In this document: one piece after another, positions 1 to 8,908 of the stretch
Layout: every line of letters begins with the position of its first letter
How positions within the stretch are numbered: position 1 is the first letter of the stretch
Assembly: GCA_017407755.1 (NCBI GenBank)
Contig: JAFQVY010000001.1
Span: forward strand, 62,001 to 126,000
Origin: Clostridia bacterium
GTDB taxonomy: Bacteria > Bacillota > Clostridia > Oscillospirales > Acutalibacteraceae
Direction: 5' to 3'
Length of the DNA: 64,000 nt
Notes under the pieces: model-generated
Told to the model about the DNA's origin: nothing
What the model saw: the letters and a program-made list of their open reading frames with translations, nothing else
The model's database searches: none
Position numbers and translations under genes: made by a program

Positions 1-84
1 ATAAGAGATGACATCGTAATCGACTGCTGCAACAAGTACGACATTGCAATGGCATTCACAGGTATGAGACTTTTCCACCACTAA
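1..84 (+). CDS. purH: PurH, C-terminal fragment (AICAR transformylase/IMP cyclohydrolase)
   Basis: Only the last 27 codons are inside the window, reading in frame from base 1 to a TAA. The tail ends FTGMRLFHH, closely matching the conserved PurH C terminus (FTGMRHFKH or similar). PurH catalyses the last two steps of IMP synthesis. It sits 15 bases upstream of purD, which fits a pur operon running into the window from the left. The fragment is short, so the call rests on this tail and on context. Confidence 0.85.
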   Translation: MRDDIVIDCCNKYDIAMAFTGMRLFHH

Positions 85-99
85 TACGGAGTTATAAAT

Positions 100-1374
100 A
101 TGAAGATTATGGTTGTAGGTGGCGGCGGCAGAGAGCACGCCATCATCAAAAAAATTAAAGAAAACGAGAATGTAGAAAAAATCTACGCTCTTCCCGGCAA
201 CGGCGGTATTGCCGCTGATGCAGAGTGCGTAAACGTTAAGGCTACAGACCTTGACGGCATCTGTCAGTTTGCCAAGGAAAACGCTATTGACTATGCAGTA
301 GTTGCTCCCGACGACCCGTTGGTGCTTGGTTGTGTTGACAGGCTTAATGACCTTGGCATCCCTTGCTTCGGTCCTGAGGCTAAGGCGGCTATTATCGAAG
401 GAAGCAAGGTTTTCTCAAAAAACCTTTGCAAAAAGTACGGTATTCCTACTGCCGAGTACGAAGTATTCACAGATATGGAGTCTGCACTTAATTATCTTGA
501 TACAGCTCCTATCCCCACAGTTATCAAAGCTGACGGACTTGCTCTTGGCAAAGGCGTTATTATTGCCGAAACAAGAGAAGACGCCAAAAAAGCCGTTAAG
601 GATATGATGGAGGATAAGGTTTTCGGCAAGAGTGGCGAGCAGATTGTTATTGAAGAATTCCTTACAGGCCCTGAGGTTTCCGTTCTTTCCTTTACAGACG
701 GCAAGGTAGTGGTTCCTATGATTTCTTCAATGGACCACAAGCGTGCATTAGATGGCGATAAGGGTCTTAACACTGGCGGTATGGGCACAGTTGCTCCTAA
801 CCCCTATTACACAAAAAGTATTGCTGAGCGTTGTATGAATGAAATTTTCATTCCCACAATGAACGCTATGAACGCTGAAGGCAGAACCTTTAAGGGTTGC
901 CTTTACTTCGGTCTTATGCTTACACCCACAGGCTCTAAGGTAATTGAATTTAACTGCCGTTTCGGCGACCCTGAAACACAGGTAGTTTTACCCCTCTTAA
1001 AAACTGACCTTCTCACTATTATGCAGGCTGTTACTAACTCAACTCTTGCAGATGTTGATGTTGAATTTTCATCAGACAGTGCCGCTTGTGTTGTAATGGC
1101 TTCAAGCGGCTATCCTCAAAAGTATGAGACAGGCTTTGAGATTACTGCATCAGAAGAAGTTATGAAGGACATTTTCGTAGCAGGTGCACGCCTTGAAAAC
1201 GGTAAGCTTTTAACAGGCGGCGGTCGAGTTTTAGGCGTTACAGCTTTAGGCAACTGTCTGAGCTGTGCAATCAACAACGCTTATGAAAAGGTAAGTAAGG
1301 TGCATTTTGACAACGCTTTCTACCGCAAAGACATCGGCAAAAGAGCATTACAGGCTCAGAAAGGGAATGACTAA
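100..1374 (+). CDS. purD: Phosphoribosylamine-glycine ligase (GAR synthetase)
   Basis: 424 aa, the normal PurD length. It joins phosphoribosylamine and glycine using ATP, the second step of purine synthesis. The N terminus shows the PurD nucleotide/substrate loop VGGGGREHA. The ATP-grasp part contains KADGLALGKGV (about residues 143-153), and HKRALDGDKGLNTGGMG and FNCRFGDPETQ follow, all PurD signatures. It lies between purH and purL. Its stop codon shares one base with the purL start (TAATG), so translation is probably coupled. Confidence 0.97.
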   Translation: MKIMVVGGGGREHAIIKKIKENENVEKIYALPGNGGIAADAECVNVKATDLDGICQFAKENAIDYAVVAPDDPLVLGCVDRLNDLGIPCFGPEAKAAIIEGSKVFSKNLCKKYGIPTAEYEVFTDMESALNYLDTAPIPTVIKADGLALGKGVIIAETREDAKKAVKDMMEDKVFGKSGEQIVIEEFLTGPEVSVLSFTDGKVVVPMISSMDHKRALDGDKGLNTGGMGTVAPNPYYTKSIAERCMNEIFIPTMNAMNAEGRTFKGCLYFGLMLTPTGSKVIEFNCRFGDPETQVVLPLLKTDLLTIMQAVTNSTLADVDVEFSSDSAACVVMASSGYPQKYETGFEITASEEVMKDIFVAGARLENGKLLTGGGRVLGVTALGNCLSCAINNAYEKVSKVHFDNAFYRKDIGKRALQAQKGND

Positions 1375-4300
1375 TGGTTTATCGAATTTATGTTGAAAAA
1401 AAGCAGGCTTTCAGAAATGAATCCCGTGACCTGCTTCACGAAGTTAACGAGCTTTTAGGTATTAAGAGCGTTAAGGACATCAGAGTAATTAACCGCTATG
1501 ACGTTGAGAATATCGAAAAAGACCTTTTCGATTACTCTGTAAAAACCGTATTCTCTGAACCTCAGCTTGATGACACTTACGAAGAAATCAGCACAGAGGG
1601 CTACACTGCTTTTGCTGTAGAATTCCTCCCCGGTCAGTTTGACCAGAGAGCTGACTCTGCCGCTCAGTGTATTCAGATTATCTCTCAGAAAGAGCGTCCT
1701 ACAGTAAAGGCTGCAAAGGTTTACCTTATTAGCGGAAATGTAACTGAGGAAGAAATCAGTGCTATTAAAAAGCACGTAATCAACCCCGTTGAGTCCAGAG
1801 AAGCAGTAATGGAATTGCCCGAAACTCTTGAAACAGTTTACGACATTCCCACAACTGTTGAAACTTTAGAAGGCTTTATTGAGCTTGACCAGCAGGGTCT
1901 TGCAGATTTCGTTAAGAAATACGCCCTTGCTATGGATAACGATGATATAGCATTCTGTCAGGCATATTTTAAAACTGAGGACAGAGACCCCACAATCACA
2001 GAAATCAGAATGATTGATACATATTGGTCTGACCATTGCCGTCATACCACATTCCTTACAAATATTGACAATGTAAGCTTTGAGGATGAGCTTTTACAGA
2101 AAGCTTACGACAGATATATTAAAACCCGCGAGGAGCTCGGCCGTACTCATAAGCCTATATGCCTTATGGACCTTGCAACTGTTGCCGCACGATACTTAAA
2201 GGCTACAGGCAAATTAGAAAAGCTTGACGAGTCTGAGGAAATCAACGCTTGCACAGTTAAGATTGACGTTGAGATTGAGGGTAAAAAAGAGCCTTGGCTC
2301 TTACTCTTTAAAAACGAAACTCACAACCACCCCACAGAAATCGAGCCTTTCGGCGGTGCCGCTACATGTATCGGCGGTGCTATTCGTGACCCTCTCTCAG
2401 GCAGAAGCTATGTTTACGGTGCTATGCGTGTTACAGGCGGTGCCAACCCCTTAAAGCCCGTTAGCGAAACCATCAAGGGCAAACTCCCCCAGAGAAAGAT
2501 TGTTACAACTGCTGCTGCAGGTTATTCTTCTTACGGCAACCAGATTGGTCTTGCCACAGGTATGGTTGACGAGCTTTATCATGACGGCTATGCCGCAAAG
2601 CGAATGGAAATCGGTGCTGTTGTTGCAGCTGCTCCCGCAGAAAACGTAAGACGTGAGCGCCCTGAAGCAGGCGACGTTGTTATCCTCTTAGGCGGTGCAA
2701 CAGGCAGAGACGGTTGCGGCGGCGCTACAGGCTCCTCTAAATCTCACACAATGGACTCTTTAGAGACCTGCGGTGCAGAGGTTCAGAAGGGTAATGCACC
2801 TGAGGAAAGAAAGCTTCAGAGACTTTTCAGAAACAAAGAAGCTTGCCAGATGATTAAGCGTTGCAACGACTTTGGTGCAGGCGGTGTTTCTGTTGCTATC
2901 GGTGAGCTTGCAGACGGTCTTAAAATTAACCTCAATGCAGTTCCCAAAAAGTATGACGGTTTAGATGGCACCGAGCTTGCAATCAGCGAATCTCAGGAGA
3001 GAATGGCTGTTGTAGTTGAAGCTAAGGACGTTGAGGGCTTCCTCGCCCTTGCAGCTTCTGAAAACCTTAATGCAACTGTTGTTGCCGAGGTTACTGCTGA
3101 GCCCAGACTTGTTATGAACTGGAACGGCAAGGATATTGTAAACATCAGCCGCGATTTCTTAAATTCAAACGGTGCTCAGAAGCACATTGACATTACACCC
3201 CTTGCTCCTCAGTGCTTTAAGAAGAACATTGATGGCAACTTCACAGATAATATGAAAAAGACTGCAGATGACCTTAACATCTGTTCACGCCGCGGTCTTT
3301 CTGAGAGATTTGACTCTACCATTGGTGCAGGCACAGTGCTTATGCCCTTTGGCGGTAAAAATCAGACTACTCCCATTCAGGCTATGGCTCACAAGATTCC
3401 TGTTGAGAAAAAGCACACAAACACCTGCTCACTTATGAGCTGGGGCTACAACCCATTTATTGCAGAAAAGAGCCCCTACCACGGAGCTTACCTTGCAGTT
3501 GTTGAGTCTGTTTGCAAGCTTATTGCAAGCGGTGCCGATATTACTGATGTTTACCTTACTTTCCAGGAGTACTTCGAGCGTCCCGGTAAAGACGGCAAGC
3601 GTTGGGGCAAGCCTTTGGCTTCCCTTTTAGGTGCATTTGAGGCTCAGCTTAATTTAGGTATCGGCTCAATCGGCGGCAAGGACTCTATGAGTGGTACCTT
3701 CGAAGATTTAGACGTTCCCCCCACTCTCGTTTCCTTTGCGGTTACAACTGCTGACTCTAAGGACGTTATTTCTCCCGAATTCAAGAAGGCAGGCAACAAG
3801 GTTGTTAAGCTTTCTGCTGAAATGGACGACAACCACTTACCCAAGACTGAGTCCCTCTTTGCAGTTATAAGCAAGGTTACTGAGCTTATGAGAGCAGGCA
3901 AGGTTTACTCTGCTTACACTCCCACTATGGGCGGTATTGCTGAGGCAGTTATGAAGATGGCTATGGGTAACTCCTTCGGCTTTAAGTTTGAAGATACTCT
4001 TACAAATGATGCAATCTTCGGTTATAACTATGCTTCCTTCCTCTTAGAGGTAGATGCTGACGCTGACTTTGGTGATACAATCGGCTTTGTAACTGACGAC
4101 GGCACATTCACAAAGGGCAACGAGACAGTAGCTACTGCTGAAATTGACAAGCTTTACGAAGATAAGCTTGAGTCCGTTTACTCCTGCAACATCAAGCACG
4201 AGAAGAAAGATATCCCCGCTTTTGAATACAAGACTGACATTAAGCTCGCGCCTGCTATTAAGGTTGCTAAGCCTAAGGTTATTATTCCTGCTTTCCCCGG

Positions 4301-5066
4301 CACAAACTGTGAATACGACAGTGCAAAGGCTATGATGGACGCAGGTGCAGAGGCTGAGATTATCGTTATCAAGAACCTTACTGCAAACGCTATTGCCGAA
4401 AGTGTTGACTACTTTGCAAAGAAAGTAAAAGACGCTCAGATGATTTTCATTCCCGGCGGCTTCTCAGGTGGTGACGAGCCTGACGGTTCTGCTAAGTTTA
4501 TCACAGCATTCTTCAGAAATGCCGCAGTTAAAGAGGCGGTTACTGACTTACTCCAGAACCGTGACGGCCTTATGTGCGGTATCTGCAACGGCTTCCAGGC
4601 ACTTATCAAGCTTGGTTTAGTACCCTTTGGTAAGATTATTGATACTGACGACACCTGCCCCACACTGGGCTTTAACACCATCGCAAGACACCAGAGTAAG
4701 ATTGTAAGAACACGAATTGCTTCTAACAAATCTCCTTGGCTCAGCGCAATGGAAGTTGGCGACATTGTAAATGTTCCTATTTCACACGGTGAGGGACGCT
4801 TTATTGCAAGCGACGAGCTTATTAAGAGCTTAGCCGAGAATGGTCAGATTGCTACTCAGTACGTTGACCTTATGGGTAACCCCACAAGTGACGTTCAGTT
4901 TAACCCCAACGATTCTATGTATGCTATTGAGGGTATCACTTCCCCCGACGGCAGAGTATTCGGTAAGATGGGTCACTCCGAAAGAAAGGGCGAGTACCTT
5001 TACAAGAACGTAGAAGGCAACTACGATATCAAGATGTTTGAGTCTGCAGTTAAGTACTTCAAATAA
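1374..5066 (+). CDS. purL: Phosphoribosylformylglycinamidine synthase, single-chain PurL
   Basis: 1230 aa, the long one-chain form in which the synthetase and glutaminase parts are fused, rather than the split PurSQL of bacilli. It makes FGAM from FGAR, ATP and glutamine. The middle shows DTYWSDHCRHTTF, HNHPTEIEPFGGAATCIGG and the second-half signature GGKDSMSGTF. The C-terminal class-I glutamine amidotransferase domain (from about residue 960) has the nucleophile Cys in GICNGFQ and the catalytic His-Glu in HGEGRF. It is the last gene of the visible pur operon. Confidence 0.97.
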   Translation: MVYRIYVEKKQAFRNESRDLLHEVNELLGIKSVKDIRVINRYDVENIEKDLFDYSVKTVFSEPQLDDTYEEISTEGYTAFAVEFLPGQFDQRADSAAQCIQIISQKERPTVKAAKVYLISGNVTEEEISAIKKHVINPVESREAVMELPETLETVYDIPTTVETLEGFIELDQQGLADFVKKYALAMDNDDIAFCQAYFKTEDRDPTITEIRMIDTYWSDHCRHTTFLTNIDNVSFEDELLQKAYDRYIKTREELGRTHKPICLMDLATVAARYLKATGKLEKLDESEEINACTVKIDVEIEGKKEPWLLLFKNETHNHPTEIEPFGGAATCIGGAIRDPLSGRSYVYGAMRVTGGANPLKPVSETIKGKLPQRKIVTTAAAGYSSYGNQIGLATGMVDELYHDGYAAKRMEIGAVVAAAPAENVRRERPEAGDVVILLGGATGRDGCGGATGSSKSHTMDSLETCGAEVQKGNAPEERKLQRLFRNKEACQMIKRCNDFGAGGVSVAIGELADGLKINLNAVPKKYDGLDGTELAISESQERMAVVVEAKDVEGFLALAASENLNATVVAEVTAEPRLVMNWNGKDIVNISRDFLNSNGAQKHIDITPLAPQCFKKNIDGNFTDNMKKTADDLNICSRRGLSERFDSTIGAGTVLMPFGGKNQTTPIQAMAHKIPVEKKHTNTCSLMSWGYNPFIAEKSPYHGAYLAVVESVCKLIASGADITDVYLTFQEYFERPGKDGKRWGKPLASLLGAFEAQLNLGIGSIGGKDSMSGTFEDLDVPPTLVSFAVTTADSKDVISPEFKKAGNKVVKLSAEMDDNHLPKTESLFAVISKVTELMRAGKVYSAYTPTMGGIAEAVMKMAMGNSFGFKFEDTLTNDAIFGYNYASFLLEVDADADFGDTIGFVTDDGTFTKGNETVATAEIDKLYEDKLESVYSCNIKHEKKDIPAFEYKTDIKLAPAIKVAKPKVIIPAFPGTNCEYDSAKAMMDAGAEAEIIVIKNLTANAIAESVDYFAKKVKDAQMIFIPGGFSGGDEPDGSAKFITAFFRNAAVKEAVTDLLQNRDGLMCGICNGFQALIKLGLVPFGKIIDTDDTCPTLGFNTIARHQSKIVRTRIASNKSPWLSAMEVGDIVNVPISHGEGRFIASDELIKSLAENGQIATQYVDLMGNPTSDVQFNPNDSMYAIEGITSPDGRVFGKMGHSERKGEYLYKNVEGNYDIKMFESAVKYFK

Positions 5067-5149
5067 GCGGGTTAGCCACCCGCAGGGCGATTCCTGCCTA
5101 CGGATAAAATGATTTAAACCCTGCCTTCGCTCGACGGCAGGGTTTTAAA
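5067..5149 (+). terminator. Two hairpins after purL, probable terminator
   Basis: Directly after the stop codon is GCGGGT-TAGCC-ACCCGC (5067-5083). A second hairpin has a 10-bp stem, AAACCCTGCC (5116-5125) with GGCAGGGTTT (5136-5145), followed by a short T run. The second is a plausible rho-independent terminator of the pur operon. The whole segment resembles the sequence after the oadA-like gene near 46.5 kb (see findings). Confidence 0.55.
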
Positions 5150-5167
5150 CTGATAGGAGTTGTTACA

Positions 5168-5581
5168 ATGTACTCTTACAAGCACAAAATTAAATACTAC
5201 GAAACCGACAAAATGGGTGTTACCCACCACTCAAACTACATTCGCTTTATGGAAGAAGCACGAACAGACTTTCTTATAAGCCACGGCTTTGACTACGCCA
5301 AGCTTGAAGAAATGGGTATTATATCCCCTGTGGTTTCTATAGAATGCAAATATAAAGCCACCACTACCTACCCCGACGAAATTGAAATTTTCGTAACTAT
5401 TGAGGAAGTTAAGGCGGCAAAAATTCGTTTTAACTATATTATGAAAAAGGCTGACGGCACAGTTTGCATTGAAGCCGCAAGTGAGCACTGCTTTATTACA
5501 AAAGACGGCAAAATCGCAAGGCTTAAGAAAGACTTCCCCGATTTTTATAATGCAATGCATAAGCTTGCTGAAAGTGAATAA
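5168..5581 (+). CDS. YbgC/FadM-like acyl-CoA thioesterase (hotdog fold)
   Basis: 137 aa, the usual size for this single-domain hotdog family. The N terminus has the YbgC/4-hydroxybenzoyl-CoA thioesterase pattern YYETDKMGVTHHSNYIRFMEEAR, in which the Asp (residue 14) is the family's catalytic residue. The substrate cannot be read from sequence; relatives hydrolyse short- or medium-chain acyl-CoA or acyl-ACP. TAGGAG lies seven bases before the start. It stands alone between the pur operon and a strong terminator. Confidence 0.85.
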   Translation: MYSYKHKIKYYETDKMGVTHHSNYIRFMEEARTDFLISHGFDYAKLEEMGIISPVVSIECKYKATTTYPDEIEIFVTIEEVKAAKIRFNYIMKKADGTVCIEAASEHCFITKDGKIARLKKDFPDFYNAMHKLAESE

Positions 5582-5592
5582 ATAAAGATTAA

Positions 5593-5619
5593 GGCGGTTC
5601 TGAATGAACCGCCTTTTTT
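5593..5619 (+). terminator. Rho-independent terminator
   Basis: Perfect 8-bp stem GGCGGTTC/GAACCGCC with a TGAAT loop, followed by six T. It ends the thioesterase gene and lies four bases from the convergent dockerin gene. Confidence 0.9.
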
Positions 5620-5622
5620 ATA

Positions 5623-6948
5623 TTAACCGCGTGTGCCGTTATATTCAGTTACCACAATACCCTTAAGCCCATCGATGTCGGCTTTATCCACCTCGAAAAA
5701 TACGTTATAATTGGCTATAGCCGCCTGCCATCCTCCGTCATCTCCCGGTGTATTATAGATACAATGAATATTAAGAACTCCGTCTATAAAATACAAACTG
5801 TCTGGCTTTAAGATTTCCGAGCTGCTGCCATACCATCTGTAAAGGTATACCAAAGATTGATCTTTGAAATATTCTTCATCAAATCTGTCAAGAGTAATAC
5901 CAAAGAAAGCCTCGAATTCCTCAACAGAATTAAGCACAGTATTATACTGTCTTACGTCACCGTCGCCATAGTCAGTAATCAGCGAAAGCTCTCCTGAGGG
6001 AAAAGGACCAACACTGTAAGAAACAGATTCAATAAAATGTTCATCATCAGTACTGATATATGTACTTAAAACAGGATAAAGCTCTCGTCTGCAGGTATAT
6101 TTAAGCCCTGCAAGTTTTTTCTGAATATCCGTTGCATCTTTAACGTTTATCTTAAGGTCGCCGTTAAAGTCTGCCATAAGCTTATCTACCTTGCCGAATT
6201 TAGCAACATACTTCTGCACAGCCGTGGCATCGCGGATATTAAGCACTCCGTCAGAGTTAACATCCCCCATAACATAACCTTTTTCTATGGTTTTTTCAAA
6301 CCATTCGGCACTATCTCTGATTTTCACAGGAATATAAACGTCTGTGTATTCAACCTTAACTTTGCTGAGCAAATTCTCAACATCAGGGTCAAAAGATATA
6401 ATGTGAATAAGATACTCATTAAGAGCAAGATAATAATCAATTAGAGGAGGGTCGCAATCCTCAAAAGATTTACAAATCACGTAAGGCTTTTCGTCTACTG
6501 TTCCCTCATCAAAGGTTGAAACTCCTTCCTTTGCTTTGGCATTATCAAGTCGAGCTAACACCTCATCAGAATTATAGCCGTAGTAAACAAAAGCTCGTAT
6601 AACACCGGGATAACTGTTTTCATAGTCAAAGGATGTAAAAGTGTAATCAACACCCTGACCATAATGTGACTCTGCAAAGCTAAAGTGCACGGCAACTGAA
6701 GATTTGACGTCGATATCAACCGAAAGCATCTGACGATATTCAAGGTGATAGCCTTTGGAAATTTCACTGTTAAAACTAAAGCCTTCATAATCAGGGTACT
6801 GCTCTGCATAATTTGAAAGTGCACTGAGCATTTCATCTTCATTTTCGAAGCTTTCCGAATAAGGCGGAGTTTCTGCACTTACGGCAAAAACCGAGGCGAA
6901 AACAAGAAAAAGTGCCAAGGTGAAAGACAGAATTTTTTTAGTATTCAT
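5623..6948 (-). CDS. Secreted dockerin-containing protein of unknown function
   Basis: 441 aa from the ATG at 6948, chosen because AGGAGG lies eight bases before it and a typical signal peptide follows (MNTKKILSFTLALFLVFASV). Residues about 25-225 form an N-terminal domain I do not recognise. A type I dockerin occupies about 227-282, with two calcium-loop repeats (DVNSDGVLNIRDATAVQKY and DFNGDLKINVKDATDIQKK). The roughly 150-residue C-terminal part loosely resembles PrcB-type C-terminal domains; this is only a suggestion. No glycoside hydrolase motif is seen. A dockerin normally plugs into a cohesin, and cohesin-like domains occur at 40.5-46.3 kb, so docking there is possible but unproven. 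Confidence 0.85.
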   Translation of the reverse strand: MNTKKILSFTLALFLVFASVFAVSAETPPYSESFENEDEMLSALSNYAEQYPDYEGFSFNSEISKGYHLEYRQMLSVDIDVKSSVAVHFSFAESHYGQGVDYTFTSFDYENSYPGVIRAFVYYGYNSDEVLARLDNAKAKEGVSTFDEGTVDEKPYVICKSFEDCDPPLIDYYLALNEYLIHIISFDPDVENLLSKVKVEYTDVYIPVKIRDSAEWFEKTIEKGYVMGDVNSDGVLNIRDATAVQKYVAKFGKVDKLMADFNGDLKINVKDATDIQKKLAGLKYTCRRELYPVLSTYISTDDEHFIESVSYSVGPFPSGELSLITDYGDGDVRQYNTVLNSVEEFEAFFGITLDRFDEEYFKDQSLVYLYRWYGSSSEILKPDSLYFIDGVLNIHCIYNTPGDDGGWQAAIANYNVFFEVDKADIDGLKGIVVTEYNGTRG

Positions 6949-6986
6949 AAGTAAACCTCCTTTTTGTTTTACTCTTTCATTTATTA

Positions 6987-7012
6987 GACGTAAGTTTTTC
7001 GAAAAGCTCACA
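6987..7012 (-). promoter_or_regulatory. ECF-sigma-like promoter of the dockerin gene
   Basis: On the minus strand: TGTGAG, 16 bases, CGTC, then TAATAAATGA. This resembles the TGnAAC-N16-CGTC pattern of extracytoplasmic-function sigma factors (SigM/SigW type). No TATAAT-type element is visible upstream of this gene, unlike most other units here. Confidence 0.55.
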
Positions 7013-7020
7013 GTAATTTT

Positions 7021-7062
7021 TAAAAAAATTTTAGCCTCTGCTCTTTATTTAAGAACAGAGGC
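7021..7062 (-). terminator. Terminator after mscL
   Basis: Stem GCCTCTG/CAGAGGC (7034-7040 with 7056-7062). On the minus strand it is followed by TAAAATTTTTTT. The plus side also has six T, so it may work both ways. Confidence 0.8.
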
Positions 7063-7079
7063 TTTTTTGTAATGCTATA

Positions 7080-7547
7080 TTACTCTTTAATTTCAGATGT
7101 ACAGTGGGGGCAACGGGTTGCCTTGATGTCGATTTCACTAAGGCAATAGGGGCACTTCTTGGTTGTGGGAGCAGACTCCTCAACCTTCTTTTTGGGAACA
7201 AGGCCCTTAACACCTGCAATAGCCTTAACAAGCAAGAACACAACAAAAGCTAAGATGAGGAAGTAGATAACTGCGGAAATGAAGTTGCCGTAGCTAAATG
7301 TAGCCACGCCTGCTTCCTTTAAAGCGGCTAAGTTATTCTCTACACCCTCAGGAATTTCGCCAAGCACAACATACCAGCTTGAAAAATCCATACCGCCTGT
7401 AATAAGGGAAATAAAAGGCATAATTACGTCGTCAACGAGTGACTTGATAATACCCTGAAAAGCGGCACCGATTACAACACCGACTGCCATATCGATTACG
7501 CTACCCTTAGAAATAAAGGCTTTGAATTCTTCGAAAAACTTTTTCAC
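7080..7547 (-). CDS. mscL: Large-conductance mechanosensitive channel MscL with C-terminal zinc ribbon
   Basis: 155 aa. Residues 1-120 are MscL: the N terminus FFEEFKAFISKGSVIDMAVGVVIGAAF includes the amphipathic helix and TM1, and TM2 lies around 90-112. The channel opens under membrane tension to release solutes after osmotic downshock. In place of the usual C-terminal helix there is a Cys-rich tail, CPYC-X10-CPHC (about 131-148), typical of a small zinc ribbon. It lies 28 bases downstream of tyrS on the same strand and may be co-transcribed. Confidence 0.93.
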   Translation of the reverse strand: MKKFFEEFKAFISKGSVIDMAVGVVIGAAFQGIIKSLVDDVIMPFISLITGGMDFSSWYVVLGEIPEGVENNLAALKEAGVATFSYGNFISAVIYFLILAFVVFLLVKAIAGVKGLVPKKKVEESAPTTKKCPYCLSEIDIKATRCPHCTSEIKE

Positions 7548-7575
7548 TTAGAACACCCTTTCAGTAAATATTAAA

Positions 7576-8841
7576 TTATTTCAAAACGGCTTTGTGGAAA
7601 ACCTTTTTGCCCTTTTTAATTACGATGTAGCCATCAGTAAAGTCCTCAGCGGTAAAGGACTTAAAAACGTCAGTTACCTTTTCGTCCTTTGCACTTACGC
7701 CACCCTGCTGAATTAAACGTCTTGCTTCACCCTTGGAAGCGGCTAAGTTACACTTAACCATTAAGTCCATAATGCCTACTACACCGTCAGTAAAGTCATC
7801 AGCAGTAATTTCTGTAGAAGGCATATTCTCGGTACTTACAGCACCTGAGAAAAGTGCACGTGCAGTTTCCTGAGCTTTTACTGCTTCTTCTTCGCCGTGG
7901 ATAAGCTTTGTAACCTCAAAAGCTAAAATTTCCTTAGCTTTGTTGATTTCAGAGCCTTCCCACTGAGCAATCTCGTCGATATACTCAAGAGGTAAGAAGG
8001 TTAAAATCTTCATACAACGGATAACGTCGGCATCGTCAACGTTTCTCCAGTACTGATAAAACTCGTAGGGACTTGTTTTGTTGGGGTCAAGCCAGAGTGC
8101 ACCCTTTTCGGTTTTGCCCATTTTCTTGCCTTCGTGGTTAGTAAGAAGAGTGCAAGTAAAGGCGTTAGCCTTACTGTTTTCGGGGATAGGTGTGCCGTTT
8201 TCCTCGTGTTCTTTTGCGGCAATTCTTCTGATAAGCTCAACGCCGCCTATCATATTGCTCCACTGGTCGTCACCGCCAAGCTCAAGCTTACAGCCGTACT
8301 TCTGATTAAGCACATAGAAGTCGTAGCTCTGCATAAGCATGTAGTTAAGCTCAAAGAAGGTAAGACCTCTTTCCATTCTCTGCTTATAGCACTCGGCAGC
8401 AAGCATCTTGGAAATTGTAAAGTGAACGCCAACCTTCTTGATAAACTGGATGTAATTAAGGTCTAAAAGCCAGTCGGCATTGTTAACAATAAGAGCCTTG
8501 CCGTCAGAAAAATCAATGAGGTTAGACATCTGCTTCTTAAAGCACTCTACATTATGGTTGATATCTTCCATTGTAAGCATTTTACGCATATCGCTTTTGC
8601 CCGAAGGGTCGCCTACTACGCCTGTGCCACCGCCGAAAAGTGCAATAGGAACATGGCCTGCACGCTGAAGATGAGCCATCATAATAATGGGAATAAAGTG
8701 GCCGATATGTAAAGAATCTGCGGTGGGGTCAAAGCCTACATAAAAATGCACAGGGCCTTCGTTAAGCTGCTTAACGATTTCTTCCTCGTTTGTGCACTGG
8801 GCAACAATGCCACGGGCTTTAAGTTCTTCAAAAACTGTCAT
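7576..8841 (-). CDS. tyrS: Tyrosyl-tRNA synthetase
   Basis: 421 aa, normal for bacterial TyrRS. The class I HIGH motif is seen as SLHIGHFIP, and KMGKT stands for KMSKS (the usual KFGKT type). [11 protein letters not shown] and the C-terminal S4-like RNA-binding domain (about 355-420) also fit. The start was set at the ATG at 8841, nine bases after AAGGA; a TTG three codons upstream directly abuts that ribosome site. No T-box leader fits in the short upstream region. Confidence 0.97.
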   Translation of the reverse strand: MTVFEELKARGIVAQCTNEEEIVKQLNEGPVHFYVGFDPTADSLHIGHFIPIIMMAHLQRAGHVPIALFGGGTGVVGDPSGKSDMRKMLTMEDINHNVECFKKQMSNLIDFSDGKALIVNNADWLLDLNYIQFIKKVGVHFTISKMLAAECYKQRMERGLTFFELNYMLMQSYDFYVLNQKYGCKLELGGDDQWSNMIGGVELIRRIAAKEHEENGTPIPENSKANAFTCTLLTNHEGKKMGKTEKGALWLDPNKTSPYEFYQYWRNVDDADVIRCMKILTFLPLEYIDEIAQWEGSEINKAKEILAFEVTKLIHGEEEAVKAQETARALFSGAVSTENMPSTEITADDFTDGVVGIMDLMVKCNLAASKGEARRLIQQGGVSAKDEKVTDVFKSFTAEDFTDGYIVIKKGKKVFHKAVLK

Positions 8842-8874
8842 TGGTATCAATCCTTAATAAAAAATCTAATGTAT

Positions 8875-8903
8875 AGTATAAAATGAAACTCGACGACCGT
8901 CAA
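8875..8903 (-). promoter_or_regulatory. SigA-type promoter of tyrS
   Basis: Minus strand TTGACG, 17-base spacer, TATACT, about 35 bases before the tyrS start. It lies in the short gap after ygiQ, so tyrS-mscL can be transcribed separately from the upstream genes. Confidence 0.75.
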
Positions 8904-8908
8904 GTGTT

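Noticed and set aside
8842..8908. T-box riboswitch before tyrS
   Set aside because: Only about 35 bases separate the promoter from the start codon, too short for a T-box, and no T-box core sequence is present.
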